Part shown: in pieces, positions 46,111 to 55,198 of the stretch
How positions within the stretch are numbered: position 1 is the stretch's first letter
Layout of the letters: the number at the start of each line of letters is the position of its first letter
Source: Pseudomonas sp. KU26590
GTDB lineage: Bacteria; Pseudomonadota; Gammaproteobacteria; Pseudomonadales; Pseudomonadaceae
Length of the DNA: 64,000 bases
Direction of reading: 5' to 3'
NCBI RefSeq assembly: GCF_026153515.1
Contig: NZ_CP110644.1
Coordinates: 3,811,501-3,875,500 of the forward strand
Program-made: the position numbers and the translations under genes
The notes under the pieces: model-generated
Databases searched by the model: none
Told to the model about the DNA's origin: nothing
Seen by the model: only the letters and a program-made list of their open reading frames with translations

Positions 46111-46833
46111 ATGCGAATTCTGATCGTCAACGTCAACACCACCGAATCCATGACCGAGACCATTGCCGAGCAGGCCCGCAGCGTGGCCTCCCCCGGCACT
46201 GAAATTATCGGCCTGACCCCGCGCTTCGGCGCCGAGTCGGTGGAAGGCAACTTTGAAAGTTACCTGGCCGCGATCGCGGTAATGGATCGGGTGATGTCCT
46301 ACGAAGGGCCTTATGACGCAGTGATTCAGGCCGGCTACGGCGAGCATGGCCGCGAGGGTTTGCAGGAATTGCTCGACGTACCGGTGGTGGACATCACCGA
46401 AGCGGCGGCTAGCCTGGCGATGTTGCTGGGGCATAAATACGCGGTGGTCACGACGCTGGACCGCACCGTTCCTTTGATCGAAGACCGCCTGAAGCTGGCT
46501 GGCGTGTATGAACGCTGCGCGTCGGTGCGGGCCAGCGGCATGAGCGTGCTGGAGCTGGAGGAATCCCCGCAGCGTGCGGTTGAGGCGATCCTTGAGCAGG
46601 CCATCGAAGCGGTGACCCGGGACAAGGCCGAAGTGATCTGCCTGGGCTGTGGTGGCATGGCCGGGCTGGATCAACTCATTCGCGACCGCGCCGGCGTGCC
46701 GGTGGTCGATGGCGTCACGGCAGCGGTGGCACTGGCGGAATCGTTGGTGCGTCTGGGATTGAAGACCTCGAAAGTGCGGACCTACGCGACACCACGGCCA
46801 AAGAAGATCGTCGGTTGGCCGTTTAAGTTGTAG
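46111..46833 (+). CDS. aspartate/glutamate/hydantoin racemase-family protein
   Basis: A 240-residue HyuE-like protein. RILIVNVNTTESMTETIAEQ is the typical start, DAVIQAGYGEHGREGL and ICLGCGGMAGLD carry the second-half catalytic Cys, and the first-half Cys position reads Gly/Ala here (AGYGEHG instead of A-C-FGDPG), so racemase activity is doubtful. The ATG at 46111 is preferred over the upstream 46087. It is 60 bases after the aldo/keto reductase. Confidence 0.75.
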   Translation: MRILIVNVNTTESMTETIAEQARSVASPGTEIIGLTPRFGAESVEGNFESYLAAIAVMDRVMSYEGPYDAVIQAGYGEHGREGLQELLDVPVVDITEAAASLAMLLGHKYAVVTTLDRTVPLIEDRLKLAGVYERCASVRASGMSVLELEESPQRAVEAILEQAIEAVTRDKAEVICLGCGGMAGLDQLIRDRAGVPVVDGVTAAVALAESLVRLGLKTSKVRTYATPRPKKIVGWPFKL

Positions 46834-46878
46834 GTCATGGTTTCGGGTGCCGGACGCGAAGGAATGGCTGACGACGCC

Positions 46879-47268
46879 TGTAGGAGCCGGCTTGCTGGCG
46901 AACGCGGTGGGTCAGTTAACTTCCTGTCGCCTGACACCACGCATTCGCCAGCAAGCCGGCTCCTACGGATTTTGTGTGCGCCGACGATTGCATGCGTTGC
47001 CGAGATCCATTGTAGGAGCGCGCTTGCCCGCGATTGCGATCTGCGGCCGCCAGCCATTTAGCCTGACCCACCGCGTTCGTCCGATCGCGGCCCGCAGCAA
47101 GCCGGCTCCTACGGATTTTGTGTGCGCCGACGATTGCGCGCGTTGCCGAGATCCATTGTAGGAGCGCGCTTGCCCGCGATTGCGATCTGCCACCGCCAGC
47201 CATTTAGCCTGACACACCGCGTTCGTCCGATCGCGGCCCGCAGCAAGCCGGCTCCTACGGATCGGGTA
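46879..47268. repeat. REPIN cluster with a 146-bp tandem repeat
   Basis: A classical REPIN (46879-46968) is followed by two 146-bp units starting with GGATTTTGTGTGCGCC at 46967 and 47113; the third start at 47259 is only GGAT. Each unit holds a TGTAGGAGCGCGCTTGCCCG element and an AGCAAGCCGGCTCCTACG element of a different REP type. Confidence 0.85.
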
Positions 47269-47386
47269 CTGTGCCGGATCTGCGCAAGTGCTCGGGCAGA
47301 TGATGAGCCCGGTGCCGCCCGCAAAACGCCCCTTCCCGCCACTGCATTCGCCTCCACCCGCCGAATCGTTTAGTATCGCCGCCGCC

Positions 47387-47553
47387 GGTTTCCACTCGGA
47401 ATTAATAGGGAATCCCCAGGCGCGTACTGCGCGCTGGAAGGGAACTGTCCCCGCAACTGTAGGCGCCGAGCCCTGCTTCCTGTTTGCCACTGGGTTACTC
47501 CGGGAAGGCCGAAGCAAGGCAATGAAGCGCCAGTCAGGAGACCTGCCGGCCAG
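47387..47553 (+). ncRNA. cobalamin (B12) riboswitch
   Basis: The conserved core is easy to read: AATAGGGAATC at 47404, GGGAACTGTCCCCGCAACTGT at 47439-47460 region, TTTGCCACTGGGTTACTCCG, GGGAAGGC, and the B12 box AGTCAGGAGACCTGCC at 47532. It lies 150 bases before a cobalamin-type ABC importer, which it should repress when adenosylcobalamin is bound. Confidence 0.92.
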
Positions 47554-47707
47554 CATATTCATTCACCGGCGGGGTGTCCGGGGAAGGACTCCCGTTTGCG
47601 CGTCGTGCGCGCACGCTGTGCTCGCCCTTTTCTGTGGTGTGCCTGTCGGGATGGACTTTCCAGCGCCTGCTTCGCCCAGTATTCAGGCTTTCTGGAGATC
47701 GCTGTTC

Positions 47708-48709
47708 ATGCCGCTGCGCCGCCTCGCCGCCCTGCTCGTCACGCTGACACTGCCCACTGCCGCCCTGGCGGCGTCAACGGTCTACCCCTTGACCGTGGAC
47801 AACTGCGGCCAAGCGCTGACTTTCAACCACGCTCCGCAGAAAACCGTGAGCATCGGCCAGGCCGCCACCGAGATGCTGTATGCGCTCGGCCTGGGCCCGA
47901 ACGTGGTGGGCACGTCGCTGTGGTTCAACCCCGTCCTGCCCCAGTACCAAACCCTCAACGACCGCATCGAGCGCCTGGCCGACAACGCGCCGAGTTTTGA
48001 ATCAGTGATCGGCAAACGCCCGGATTTCGTCCCGGTGCAGTTTGAATGGATGGTCGGGCCGCAGGGCGCCGTCGGCACACGCGAGCAGTTTCGCGATCTG
48101 GGCATTCCCGCCTACATCCTGCCGTCCGACTGCGAGGGCAAGAACAACCGCGTCGGCGCCGACGGCACGCGCCTCGAAGCCTTCCGCATCGACACGCTGT
48201 ACAAAAGCCTGCGTCATCTGGCGCAGATCTTCGACGTACAGGACCGTGGCGAGCAACTGATCGCCGATTACCAGACACGGCTGGCCCGGGCTGTGGTGCA
48301 GGCAAAACTCCACGCCACCCCACCCGTCTCGGCGGTGTTCTGGTTCTCCAGCCCGGACATCAACGTCGACCCGTACGTCGCCGGGCGCAAGGGCATTCCC
48401 AACTTCATGCTCGACACCCTGGGCATGCGCAATGTCATCGACTCCGACGAGGAATGGCCGACCGTGGGCTGGGAAACCATCGCCAAGGCCAATCCGACGG
48501 TGCTGGTCATCGCGCGCATGGACCGTCGCCGCTTCCCGGCTGACGATCATGAAAAGAAGCTGGCGTTCCTGCGCTCCGACCCCGTCACACGCAACATGGA
48601 CGCGGTGAAAAACAATCGCATCGTGATCATGGACGCCAGCGCCATGGAGTCCAGCGTTCGGCTGTTTGACGGTATCGAACAACTGGCCCAGGCCACTCAA
48701 GCGCAATGA
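47708..48709 (+). CDS. B12-regulated ABC transporter, periplasmic binding protein
   Basis: A 333-residue BtuF/FhuD-class (cluster A) binding protein. The signal peptide is PLRRLAALLVTLTLPTAALA. TVDNCGQALTFNHAPQKTVS and GQAATEMLYALGLGPNVVG are the family opening, and VGWETIAKANPTVLVIARMD the second lobe. The ATG at 47708 has GGAG upstream; the open frame from 47288 runs through the riboswitch and is not coding. The riboswitch makes cobalamin or a corrinoid the most likely ligand; a siderophore is the alternative from family alone. Confidence 0.87.
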   Translation: MPLRRLAALLVTLTLPTAALAASTVYPLTVDNCGQALTFNHAPQKTVSIGQAATEMLYALGLGPNVVGTSLWFNPVLPQYQTLNDRIERLADNAPSFESVIGKRPDFVPVQFEWMVGPQGAVGTREQFRDLGIPAYILPSDCEGKNNRVGADGTRLEAFRIDTLYKSLRHLAQIFDVQDRGEQLIADYQTRLARAVVQAKLHATPPVSAVFWFSSPDINVDPYVAGRKGIPNFMLDTLGMRNVIDSDEEWPTVGWETIAKANPTVLVIARMDRRRFPADDHEKKLAFLRSDPVTRNMDAVKNNRIVIMDASAMESSVRLFDGIEQLAQATQAQ

Positions 48710-49752
48710 CGTCATTGCGAATGTCCCGCGTCAGCGTCGTCCGAATCTTCGGGCATGGTGCCTGGGCCATCGCGTTGTTGGCGCTCGCGGTGCTGGCGGG
48801 CGTGGCGATCGGCGAGACGTCGATCAGCCTGCCAGTGATCGTTCAGGTCCTGGCCAACAAGCTGTGGGCCGCAGGCTATCCCCTCGACCCTATCGACGAG
48901 GGCATCGTCTGGAATTACCGACTGACCCGGGCCATCGTTGCCGCCACCTGCGGCGCAGGGCTGGCGGTGTCGGGCGTGGTCTTGCAATCGCTGCTGCGCA
49001 ACCCGCTGGCTGATCCTTACTTGCTGGGTATTTCCGCGGGCGCTTCGACCGGCGCGGTGTTGGTGGCGATCATCGGCATCGGCGCCGGGACGATCTCCCT
49101 GTCCACCGGCGCGTTTGCCGGGGCGATCGCTGCCTTCGCGCTGGTCGCCCTGCTCGCCCGCGCCTCTCGGGGCCAGACCGCTGCCGGCCAGATCATCCTG
49201 GCGGGCATCGCCGGGTCCCAGTTGTTCAACGCCCTGACGTCCTTCCTGATCACCAAGTCAGCCAATGCCGAGCAGGCCCGCGGAATCATGTTCTGGTTAC
49301 TGGGCAATCTCAGCGGCGTGCGCTGGTCGTCGGTGGCGCTGTCGGTACCGGTCGTGGTGCTCGGCTTGCTGGTGTGCCTGTGGCATCGGCGCGCGCTGGA
49401 TGCGTTCACGTTCGGCAGCGATTCGGCCGCGTCGCTGGGCATTCCGGTGCGCCGGGTGCAGGCCGTGCTGATCCTGACCGCCGCGCTGATGACGGCGGTG
49501 ATGGTGTCGATCGTCGGCTCCATCGGCTTCGTCGGTCTGGTGATTCCCCACGCGGTGCGCCTGATGGCCGGTGTGCGCCATGCGCGGTTGTTGCCTCTCA
49601 GCGCCTTGATCGGCGCGCTGTTCATGATCGCCGCCGATGTGCTGTCGCGCACGTTGATCAAGGGTCAGGTGTTGCCGATCGGGGTGATCACGGCGCTGGT
49701 GGGCGCACCGGTCTTTGCGATGATTCTGGTCCGTGGGAATCGTCCTCGATGA
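48706..49752 (+). CDS. B12-regulated ABC transporter permease (FecCD/BtuC type)
   Basis: A 348-residue permease with about ten helices. YRLTRAIVAATCGAGLAVSG, LLRNPLADPYLLGISAGAS and GSIGFVGLVIPHAVRLMAG are the FecCD hallmarks. Its start overlaps the binding-protein stop (ATGA) and its stop overlaps the ATPase start (ATGA). Confidence 0.9.
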   Translation: MTSLRMSRVSVVRIFGHGAWAIALLALAVLAGVAIGETSISLPVIVQVLANKLWAAGYPLDPIDEGIVWNYRLTRAIVAATCGAGLAVSGVVLQSLLRNPLADPYLLGISAGASTGAVLVAIIGIGAGTISLSTGAFAGAIAAFALVALLARASRGQTAAGQIILAGIAGSQLFNALTSFLITKSANAEQARGIMFWLLGNLSGVRWSSVALSVPVVVLGLLVCLWHRRALDAFTFGSDSAASLGIPVRRVQAVLILTAALMTAVMVSIVGSIGFVGLVIPHAVRLMAGVRHARLLPLSALIGALFMIAADVLSRTLIKGQVLPIGVITALVGAPVFAMILVRGNRPR

Positions 49753-50555
49753 ACGCCCGTCAGGAGGTGCCCGGCGCCATGCTCGAAGGCAGCGACTTGA
49801 GTTACTCGGTCAAGGGCGCGCCACTGCTCAGTGGGGTGAGCCTGGCGATTCGGCCGGGGGAAAACCTGGGGATCGTCGGGCCCAATGGCTCGGGGAAGTC
49901 GACGCTGTTGAAGTTGCTGGCGGGGATTCAGACGCCGTCTCAAGGCGAAGTTCGTTTGGGCGGCAAGCGCTTGTCGGCACTGAACCGGCGGGATATTGCG
50001 CGGCAGGTGGCGGTGGTGGAGCAGCATGCGCAGACCGGCGATTCGATCAGTCTGTTGCAGGCGGTTGAGCTGGGGCGTACGCCGTGGCTGTCGGCGCTGG
50101 CGCCGTGGGGCGAGGACGATGACCGGATTGTGGCGCAGGCGATTGCGGATGTGAGTTTGCAGCACCTGGTGCATCGGGCGTGGCATACGTTGTCGGGTGG
50201 GGAGCAGCAGCGGGGACATATTGCGCGGGCGTTGGCGCAGCACCCGCAGGTGTTGTTGCTGGATGAGCCGACGAATCATCTGGATATTCAGCAGCAGTTG
50301 TCGATTTTGCGGTTGGTGCAGGATTTGCCGGTGACGACGGTGGTGGCGTTGCATGATTTGAATCAGGCGTTGGGGTGTGACCGTCTGGCGGTGATGGACG
50401 GTGGGCGGTTGGTGGCGCTGGGTTCGCCCTTTGATGTGTTGTCGCCGGCGCTATTGGGTGACGTTTTTGGGGTGCGGGGGCATTGGCTGGTTGATCCGTT
50501 TGACGGGGCCCGAGTGCTAAGGCTGAGGGCGCCAGGATCACAAGCGTCTGCCTAG
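49749..50555 (+). CDS. B12-regulated ABC transporter ATP-binding protein (BtuD/FecE type)
   Basis: A 268-residue ATPase: Walker A GPNGSGKST, signature LSGGEQQR, Walker [13 protein letters not shown] and switch LHD. It is the third gene of the overlapping importer operon. From about 49990 to 50500 codon use shifts visibly to TTG leucine, CAT, GAT and GTG-rich codons, unlike the C-ending codons of the first two genes, which may mark recombination with a distant homologue. Confidence 0.9.
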   Translation: MNARQEVPGAMLEGSDLSYSVKGAPLLSGVSLAIRPGENLGIVGPNGSGKSTLLKLLAGIQTPSQGEVRLGGKRLSALNRRDIARQVAVVEQHAQTGDSISLLQAVELGRTPWLSALAPWGEDDDRIVAQAIADVSLQHLVHRAWHTLSGGEQQRGHIARALAQHPQVLLLDEPTNHLDIQQQLSILRLVQDLPVTTVVALHDLNQALGCDRLAVMDGGRLVALGSPFDVLSPALLGDVFGVRGHWLVDPFDGARVLRLRAPGSQASA

Positions 50556-50805
50556 GGGCAGACTGTTTCGCCTTCGGCGAGTTACTTTTAAAAAGCACTA
50601 AAAGTACCAAAAGTGCCTGCTCCTGGTTTGGCCCGACTTCGTCGGGTTCCCTCACTCCGACGACGCTCCGTGGGCCCGCGCCGAACGGACATCCATGTCC
50701 TGACGGCGCTCTCGCCGCATCCATGCGGCTCGGCCCACTCCGCGTCGTATACGTTCGGCCTGCACCAAAGTCGCGATTGGCGGTGTCTGGACCTTCTGCG
50801 CAGGA
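50556..50805. other. non-coding region, possible dispersed Pseudomonas repeat
   Basis: No supported gene. It starts with a GGGGCAGACTGTTTCGCC-type segment, then GTTACTTTTAAAAAGC, then GACTTCGTCGGGTTCCC, an arrangement that resembles degenerate intergenic repeats common in Pseudomonas. Any short ORFs here lack ribosome sites. Confidence 0.4.
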
Positions 50806-50809
50806 AGAT

Positions 50810-50870
50810 CAAAAGCAGGTCAAGAGCAGATCAAGAGCAGATCAAGAGCAGATCAAGAGCAGATCAAAGC
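50810..50870. repeat. 11-bp tandem repeat
   Basis: CAAGAGCAGAT is repeated exactly four times (50821, 50832, 50843, 50854), with a variant copy at 50810 and a partial copy at 50865. It directly abuts REP elements. Confidence 0.9.
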
Positions 50871-50945
50871 TTCCCGGCTGAAGCCGGGCCTACTGACTGC
50901 ACGCGTTGCTTTTTAGTGGGACCGGCTTTAGCCGGGAAGAGGCCG
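50871..50945. repeat. REP pair
   Basis: CTTCCCGGCTGAAGCCGGGC and ACCGGCTTTAGCCGGGAAGA face each other across about 30 bases. Confidence 0.8.
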
Positions 50946-50975
50946 GTATGGGCAACGGGAATTTCGCTGCCCAAC

Positions 50976-51060
50976 GCTGATCGTACCCACGCTCCGCGTG
51001 GGCATGCATCCCGTGACGCTCGGCGTCATCCCGCGTTTCGGACAGCGGCCCGCTGATAGC
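50976..51060. repeat. possible DUF1534-type dispersed repeat
   Basis: GTACCCACGCTCCGCGTGGG, followed by GCATCCCGTGACGCTCGGCG, resembles the repeat often mis-annotated as DUF1534 proteins in P. syringae-group genomes. Recognition is from memory of the pattern. Confidence 0.4.
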
Positions 51061-51073
51061 TCTCACCCCCACC

Positions 51074-52348
51074 TCAATACCTCGGCTTCACCGCCTTCCA
51101 CTCCGGTTTGTATTTTTGCATCTGCCGCACATCATCACGCTGACGAATCCCACACGTTAGAAATTGGTCGTTGAGTTTGCCCAACTGGTCGTAATCGAGC
51201 TCAAGGCCCAACCCGGGTTCGCGGGTGAGGTGGACGCAGCCGTCGACGATGGGCAGTTTGCCGCCTTTGATGACTTCTTCGTCCGGTTCCTGCCACGGGT
51301 AGTGGGTGTCGCAGGCGAAGTCGAGGTTGGGGACGGCGGCGGCGACGTGGGTCATGGCCATGAGGCTGATGCCCAGGTGGGAGTTGGAGTGCATGGAGAC
51401 GCCGAGCCCGAAGGTGTCGCACATTTTTGCGAGCGCCTGGGTGTCGCGCAAGCCGCCCCAGTAATGGTGGTCGGCGAGGACGATCTGCACGCTGTTCAGC
51501 GCAACGCTGCGGCGGAATTCGTCGAAGTCGGTGACGACCATGTTGGTCGCCAGCGGCAGGCCGGTGCGTTTGTGCAGTTCGGCCATGCCTTCCAGCCCGG
51601 GCGTCGGGTCTTCGTAATATTGCAAGTCGTCGCCGAGCAGTTCGGCCATGCGAATCGAGGTTTCCAGCGACCAGTTGCCGTTCGGGTCGATGCGCAGCGG
51701 ATAGCCCGGAAAGGCCTTTTTCAGCGCCTTGATGCACGACACTTCGTGTTCCGGGTCCAGCGCCCCTGCTTTGAGCTTGATGCTTTTGAAGCCGTAGGCT
51801 TCGATCATTCGCCGCGCCTGGGCGACGATCTGTTCTTCGCTCAGCGCTTCACCCCAGCTGTCTGGCGCGTAGGGCGAGTCAGCGTGTTGGGCATATTTGA
51901 AGAACAGGTACGCACTGAACGGCACGCGGTCGCGAACGGCACCGCCCAGCAGGTCAACCAGCGGCAGGTTCATCGAGCGCGCCTGCACATCCAGAAAGGC
52001 GACTTCGAACGCCGAATAGGCATTGCTCACCGCCTTGCTGGCGTGGGAACCCGGCGCCAGCTCGGCCCCGGCAATGCTCGCCGGTTTGTTTGCAGCAACG
52101 GTCGCTTTGACCACCGCACGCAGGTGGTTGAGGTTGAACGGGTCCATGCCGATCAACTGGCTCTGCAGGTGCTGCTGGATCGCCAGCGCGGGGGCATCGC
52201 CGTAGCTTTCGCCGAGGCCGAGGTAGCCGTTGTCGGTTTCGACTTCGATGATCGAGCGCAAGGCGAAGGGCTCGTGGATGCCGCTGGCGTTGAGCAACGG
52301 CGGATCGCGGAAGGCAATCGGGGTGACGGTGACGCGTGTGATTTTCAA
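51074..52348 (-). CDS. gudD: glucarate dehydratase-family enzyme
   Basis: Dehydrates D-glucarate (or L-idarate) to 5-keto-4-deoxyglucarate. A 424-residue enolase-superfamily protein: catalytic Lys in SIKLKAG, metal ligands in RIDPNGNWS and YYEDPTPGLEG, ATNM, and catalytic His/Asp in GVSMHSNSHLGI. I prefer a TTG start at 52348 because GGGAGAAG is correctly spaced and gives KITRVTVTPIAFRDPPLL, the normal N-terminus; the ATG at 52366 would place the ribosome site inside the gene. Next to an MFS transporter gene and a LysR regulator gene. Confidence 0.88.
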   Translation of the reverse strand: MKITRVTVTPIAFRDPPLLNASGIHEPFALRSIIEVETDNGYLGLGESYGDAPALAIQQHLQSQLIGMDPFNLNHLRAVVKATVAANKPASIAGAELAPGSHASKAVSNAYSAFEVAFLDVQARSMNLPLVDLLGGAVRDRVPFSAYLFFKYAQHADSPYAPDSWGEALSEEQIVAQARRMIEAYGFKSIKLKAGALDPEHEVSCIKALKKAFPGYPLRIDPNGNWSLETSIRMAELLGDDLQYYEDPTPGLEGMAELHKRTGLPLATNMVVTDFDEFRRSVALNSVQIVLADHHYWGGLRDTQALAKMCDTFGLGVSMHSNSHLGISLMAMTHVAAAVPNLDFACDTHYPWQEPDEEVIKGGKLPIVDGCVHLTREPGLGLELDYDQLGKLNDQFLTCGIRQRDDVRQMQKYKPEWKAVKPRY

Positions 52349-52393
52349 ATGACTTCTCCCGGTCAATCAGGGTGTGAGGCTAAGGCTTGAGGC

Positions 52394-53788
52394 CTAGGGT
52401 TTAAGGCTCGAAGGTGGGCTGAGCGAGGTGGCTGCGCAAAGGGGCGCAGCGTCTTCAAGCTTCGGGCGGTGTGGGTCGCCCTTCGGCGTGGTACGGGCGA
52501 AGAAGATCACCACGGCCGCCACCAGCGAGGTCAGTGCCAGGCCGTACATGCCGCCTTGGATGGAGCCGGTTTTCTGCTCCAGAAAGCCGAACGCTGTGGG
52601 CGCGACGAAGCCGCCGAGGTTGCCGATGGAGTTGATCAGCGCGATCACGGCAGCCGCGATGCGCGCGTCCAGATAGCCCTGGGGAATCGGCCAGAACAGC
52701 GCCGAAGCCGCCTTGAAACCGATAGCCGCAAAGCAGATGGCGACGAAGGCAAAGATCGGCCCACCGATGGTGGACATGAACATCCCGCAGGCGGCAATCA
52801 CCAGGGTGACGGCGACCCACGCCTGCTGATGCTTGAACCGGGCGGCCAGCGCCGCGAAGCCGTACATAGCGATGATCGAGATGATCCACGGGATCGAGTT
52901 GAACAGGCCGACTTCGAAATCGGTGAGGCTGCCCATCTTCTTGATCATGCTCGGCAACCAGAAGGTCGCGCCGTAGATGGTCAAGGCCACGGAAAAGTAG
53001 ATGAAGCAAAAGAGCATGATCTGCCGATCGGCGAGCAGCTTGAAGATCGACGGCTTGACCACTTGCGCCGCTTCCCGGGCACGCTGCTCCGCGTCGATGG
53101 CACTGATCAGTGCGCCCTTCTCTTCTTCGCTCAGCCACTTGGCCTCGCGGGGATGGGACTGCAGCCAGAACCAGACGAAGCCGCACAAGGCGATGGAGGC
53201 AAAGCCTTCGATGATGAACATCCACTGCCAGCCGTGCAGGTTCATACCGCTGACGCCGAGCAACGCGCCGGACACCGGCCCGGAAATCACCGACGCAATG
53301 GCCGAGCCACTGAGAAAGATGGCCATGGCCTTGCCGCGTTCGCTCGAAGGCAGCCACTGGGTGAAGTAATAAATGATGCCGGGGAAGAACCCGGCCTCTG
53401 CGGCGCCGAGGATGAAGCGCAGCACATAGAAGCTGGTTTCGCCGCGCACGAAGGCCATCGCCATGGCCGCAGCGCCCCAGGTGAACATGATGCGCGTCAG
53501 CCAGGCGCGGGCGCCGAAGCGTTGCAGGAGCATGTTCGACGGGACTTCGAACAGCGCGTAGCCGACGAAAAACAGCCCGGCGCCTAGCCCGTAAGCGGCA
53601 GCGCCGATGCCCAGATCGGTTTCCATGTGGCTGCGAACGAAGCCGATGTTGACCCGATCGATGTAGTTGACGATGAACATGATCACGAACAACGGCAACA
53701 CATGACGCTTCACTTTTGTGGCCGCGCGGGCCAGCACGGTGGGATCGGCGCTGCGGATGGGTTCATTGATGGGAACGGTGCGGTTCAA
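52394..53788 (-). CDS. MFS transporter, anion:cation symporter family (sugar acid)
   Basis: A 464-residue, 12-helix ACS-family transporter. FIVNYIDRVNIGFVRSHM and the RFGARAWLTRI motif are typical of the phthalate/sugar-acid branch. I use a TTG at 53788 with GGGAG 7 bases upstream; the longer ORF to 54001 would cross the LysR promoter. The likely substrate is glucarate or galactarate, from the neighbouring dehydratase gene 45 bases downstream. Confidence 0.87.
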   Translation of the reverse strand: MNRTVPINEPIRSADPTVLARAATKVKRHVLPLFVIMFIVNYIDRVNIGFVRSHMETDLGIGAAAYGLGAGLFFVGYALFEVPSNMLLQRFGARAWLTRIMFTWGAAAMAMAFVRGETSFYVLRFILGAAEAGFFPGIIYYFTQWLPSSERGKAMAIFLSGSAIASVISGPVSGALLGVSGMNLHGWQWMFIIEGFASIALCGFVWFWLQSHPREAKWLSEEEKGALISAIDAEQRAREAAQVVKPSIFKLLADRQIMLFCFIYFSVALTIYGATFWLPSMIKKMGSLTDFEVGLFNSIPWIISIIAMYGFAALAARFKHQQAWVAVTLVIAACGMFMSTIGGPIFAFVAICFAAIGFKAASALFWPIPQGYLDARIAAAVIALINSIGNLGGFVAPTAFGFLEQKTGSIQGGMYGLALTSLVAAVVIFFARTTPKGDPHRPKLEDAAPLCAATSLSPPSSLKP

Positions 53789-53918
53789 GGTGCGACTCCC
53801 GGTCTTTGTATTTTTTGTGGGATTGGCATAGGAAGAGCGTGTGATAAGCCGATCATGGACCGCAGCATTGTTCCCGTCTAATCTAGATTGACTGTTGATT
53901 GATACCTGGATTAGATCA

Positions 53919-54827
53919 ATGTTCGAGCTTGCCCAGCTGCGCTGCTTCACCACCGTCGCCACCGAACTCAACTTCCGCCGGGCTGCCGAACGCCTGAACA
54001 TGACCCAGCCGCCGCTTAGCCGGCAGATTCAGTTGCTGGAGCATTCGCTGGGCGTTCAGCTGTTCAACCGCAGCACCCGCAGCGTCGCGTTGACTGCGGC
54101 GGGCCGGGCGTTTTTCATCGAAGCGCAGACGCTGCTGGAGCGTGCGCATCAGGCCGCCATCGCAGCGCGGCGTTTTGCCGAAGGCGACATCGGCTCGGTG
54201 ACCATCAGTTTCGTCGGCAGCGCGGTGTACGAGTTTCTGCCACGGGTCATCGCCGAAGCCCGGCAGAACCAGCCCCACGTGAAAATCTCCCTGACTGAGC
54301 TCAATACCTATCAGCAACACGAAGCCCTGCGCGCCCGGCGTATTGATCTGGGCATCGTGCGCGCGCCGCTGCTGCAACCCGGTTATGAGACCGAATGCCT
54401 GGTGCGCGAGCCTTTCGTATTGGCGGTGCCCAGCAGCCATCCACTGGCGAACGCCCGGAGCATCAGCGTGCAAGAACTCGACGCCCAGCCCTTCCTCATG
54501 TACTCGCACTCGGCCTACCCGCCGTTCAACGAACTGCTCACCGGCATGTTTCGCTCGGCGCAAGTGGCGCCCGAGTACGTGCAGTGGCTGGGTTCGTCGC
54601 TGACCATTCTGGCACTGGTGAACGCCGGCATGGGCCTGGCGCTGGTGCCACGCTGCGCCACCAATGTGGTGTTCAAGGGCGTGACGTTCCGCGATATCGA
54701 TCTGGGTGAGGGGGTGCAGAGCGAGCTGCATCTGGTCTGGCGCTCGGACAACGACAACCCAGCGTGTCAGATGCTGCTGGAGGCGATTCGCGCGGCGGTG
54801 AAAGCCGAAGGGCGCACCGCGCAATAG
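53919..54827 (+). CDS. LysR-family transcriptional regulator
   Basis: A 302-residue LysR protein: N-terminal winged HTH (FELAQLRCFTTVATELNFRR; RLNMTQPPLSRQIQLLEHSLG) and a periplasmic-binding-like effector domain. Divergent from the MFS-gudD operon, so probably its regulator. A candidate LysR site (an ATCTAGAT-like AT-rich stretch near 53879-53889, with CTGGATTAGATC at 53906) lies in the 130-base gap. Confidence 0.92.
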   Translation: MFELAQLRCFTTVATELNFRRAAERLNMTQPPLSRQIQLLEHSLGVQLFNRSTRSVALTAAGRAFFIEAQTLLERAHQAAIAARRFAEGDIGSVTISFVGSAVYEFLPRVIAEARQNQPHVKISLTELNTYQQHEALRARRIDLGIVRAPLLQPGYETECLVREPFVLAVPSSHPLANARSISVQELDAQPFLMYSHSAYPPFNELLTGMFRSAQVAPEYVQWLGSSLTILALVNAGMGLALVPRCATNVVFKGVTFRDIDLGEGVQSELHLVWRSDNDNPACQMLLEAIRAAVKAEGRTAQ

Positions 54828-54831
54828 GACC

Positions 54832-55167
54832 GGCTGGAACGCCGACCTGTGGGACCGGCTTTAGCCGGGAAAGCGTCAGTGGGCACACCGCGAGAGTAAC
54901 GCTGCTTGCGCTGGCCTCTTCCCGGCTAAAGCCAGTCCCACTAAACCATCCGCGTGCATTCAATGGGACTGGCTGGAACGCCGACCTGTGGGACCGGCTT
55001 TAGCCGGGAAAGCGTCAGTGGGCACACCGCGAGAGTAACGCTGCTTGCGCTGGCCTCTTCCCGGCTAAAGCCAGTCCCACTAAACCATCCGCGTGCATTC
55101 AATGGGACTGGCTGGAACGCCGACCTGTGGGACCGGCTTTAGCCGGGAAAGCGTCAGTGGGCACACC
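54832..55167. repeat. REPIN tandem array, 139-bp period
   Basis: GGCTGGAACGCCGACCTGTG begins at 54832, 54971 and 55110: two complete, essentially identical 139-bp units plus a partial third. Each unit has an outward ACCGGCTTTAGCCGGGAAA element and an inverted CTTCCCGGCTAAAGCCAGTC element. Confidence 0.93.
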
Positions 55168-55198
55168 ACAGAAGTGAGGTCCGCATCCGTTTCAACAC

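Noticed and set aside
45022-46674. 550-codon minus-strand ORF
   Set aside because: Antisense to the aldo/keto reductase and racemase-like genes; no recognisable sequence.
46967-47258. CRISPR-like array
   Set aside because: Period is 146 bp with both repeat and spacer conserved, palindromic REP cores and no cas genes; the same applies to the 139- and 171-bp arrays.
46847-47562. Several ORFs inside the REPIN array and riboswitch
   Set aside because: They are created by the REP palindromes and repeat themselves with the array period; one crosses the riboswitch.
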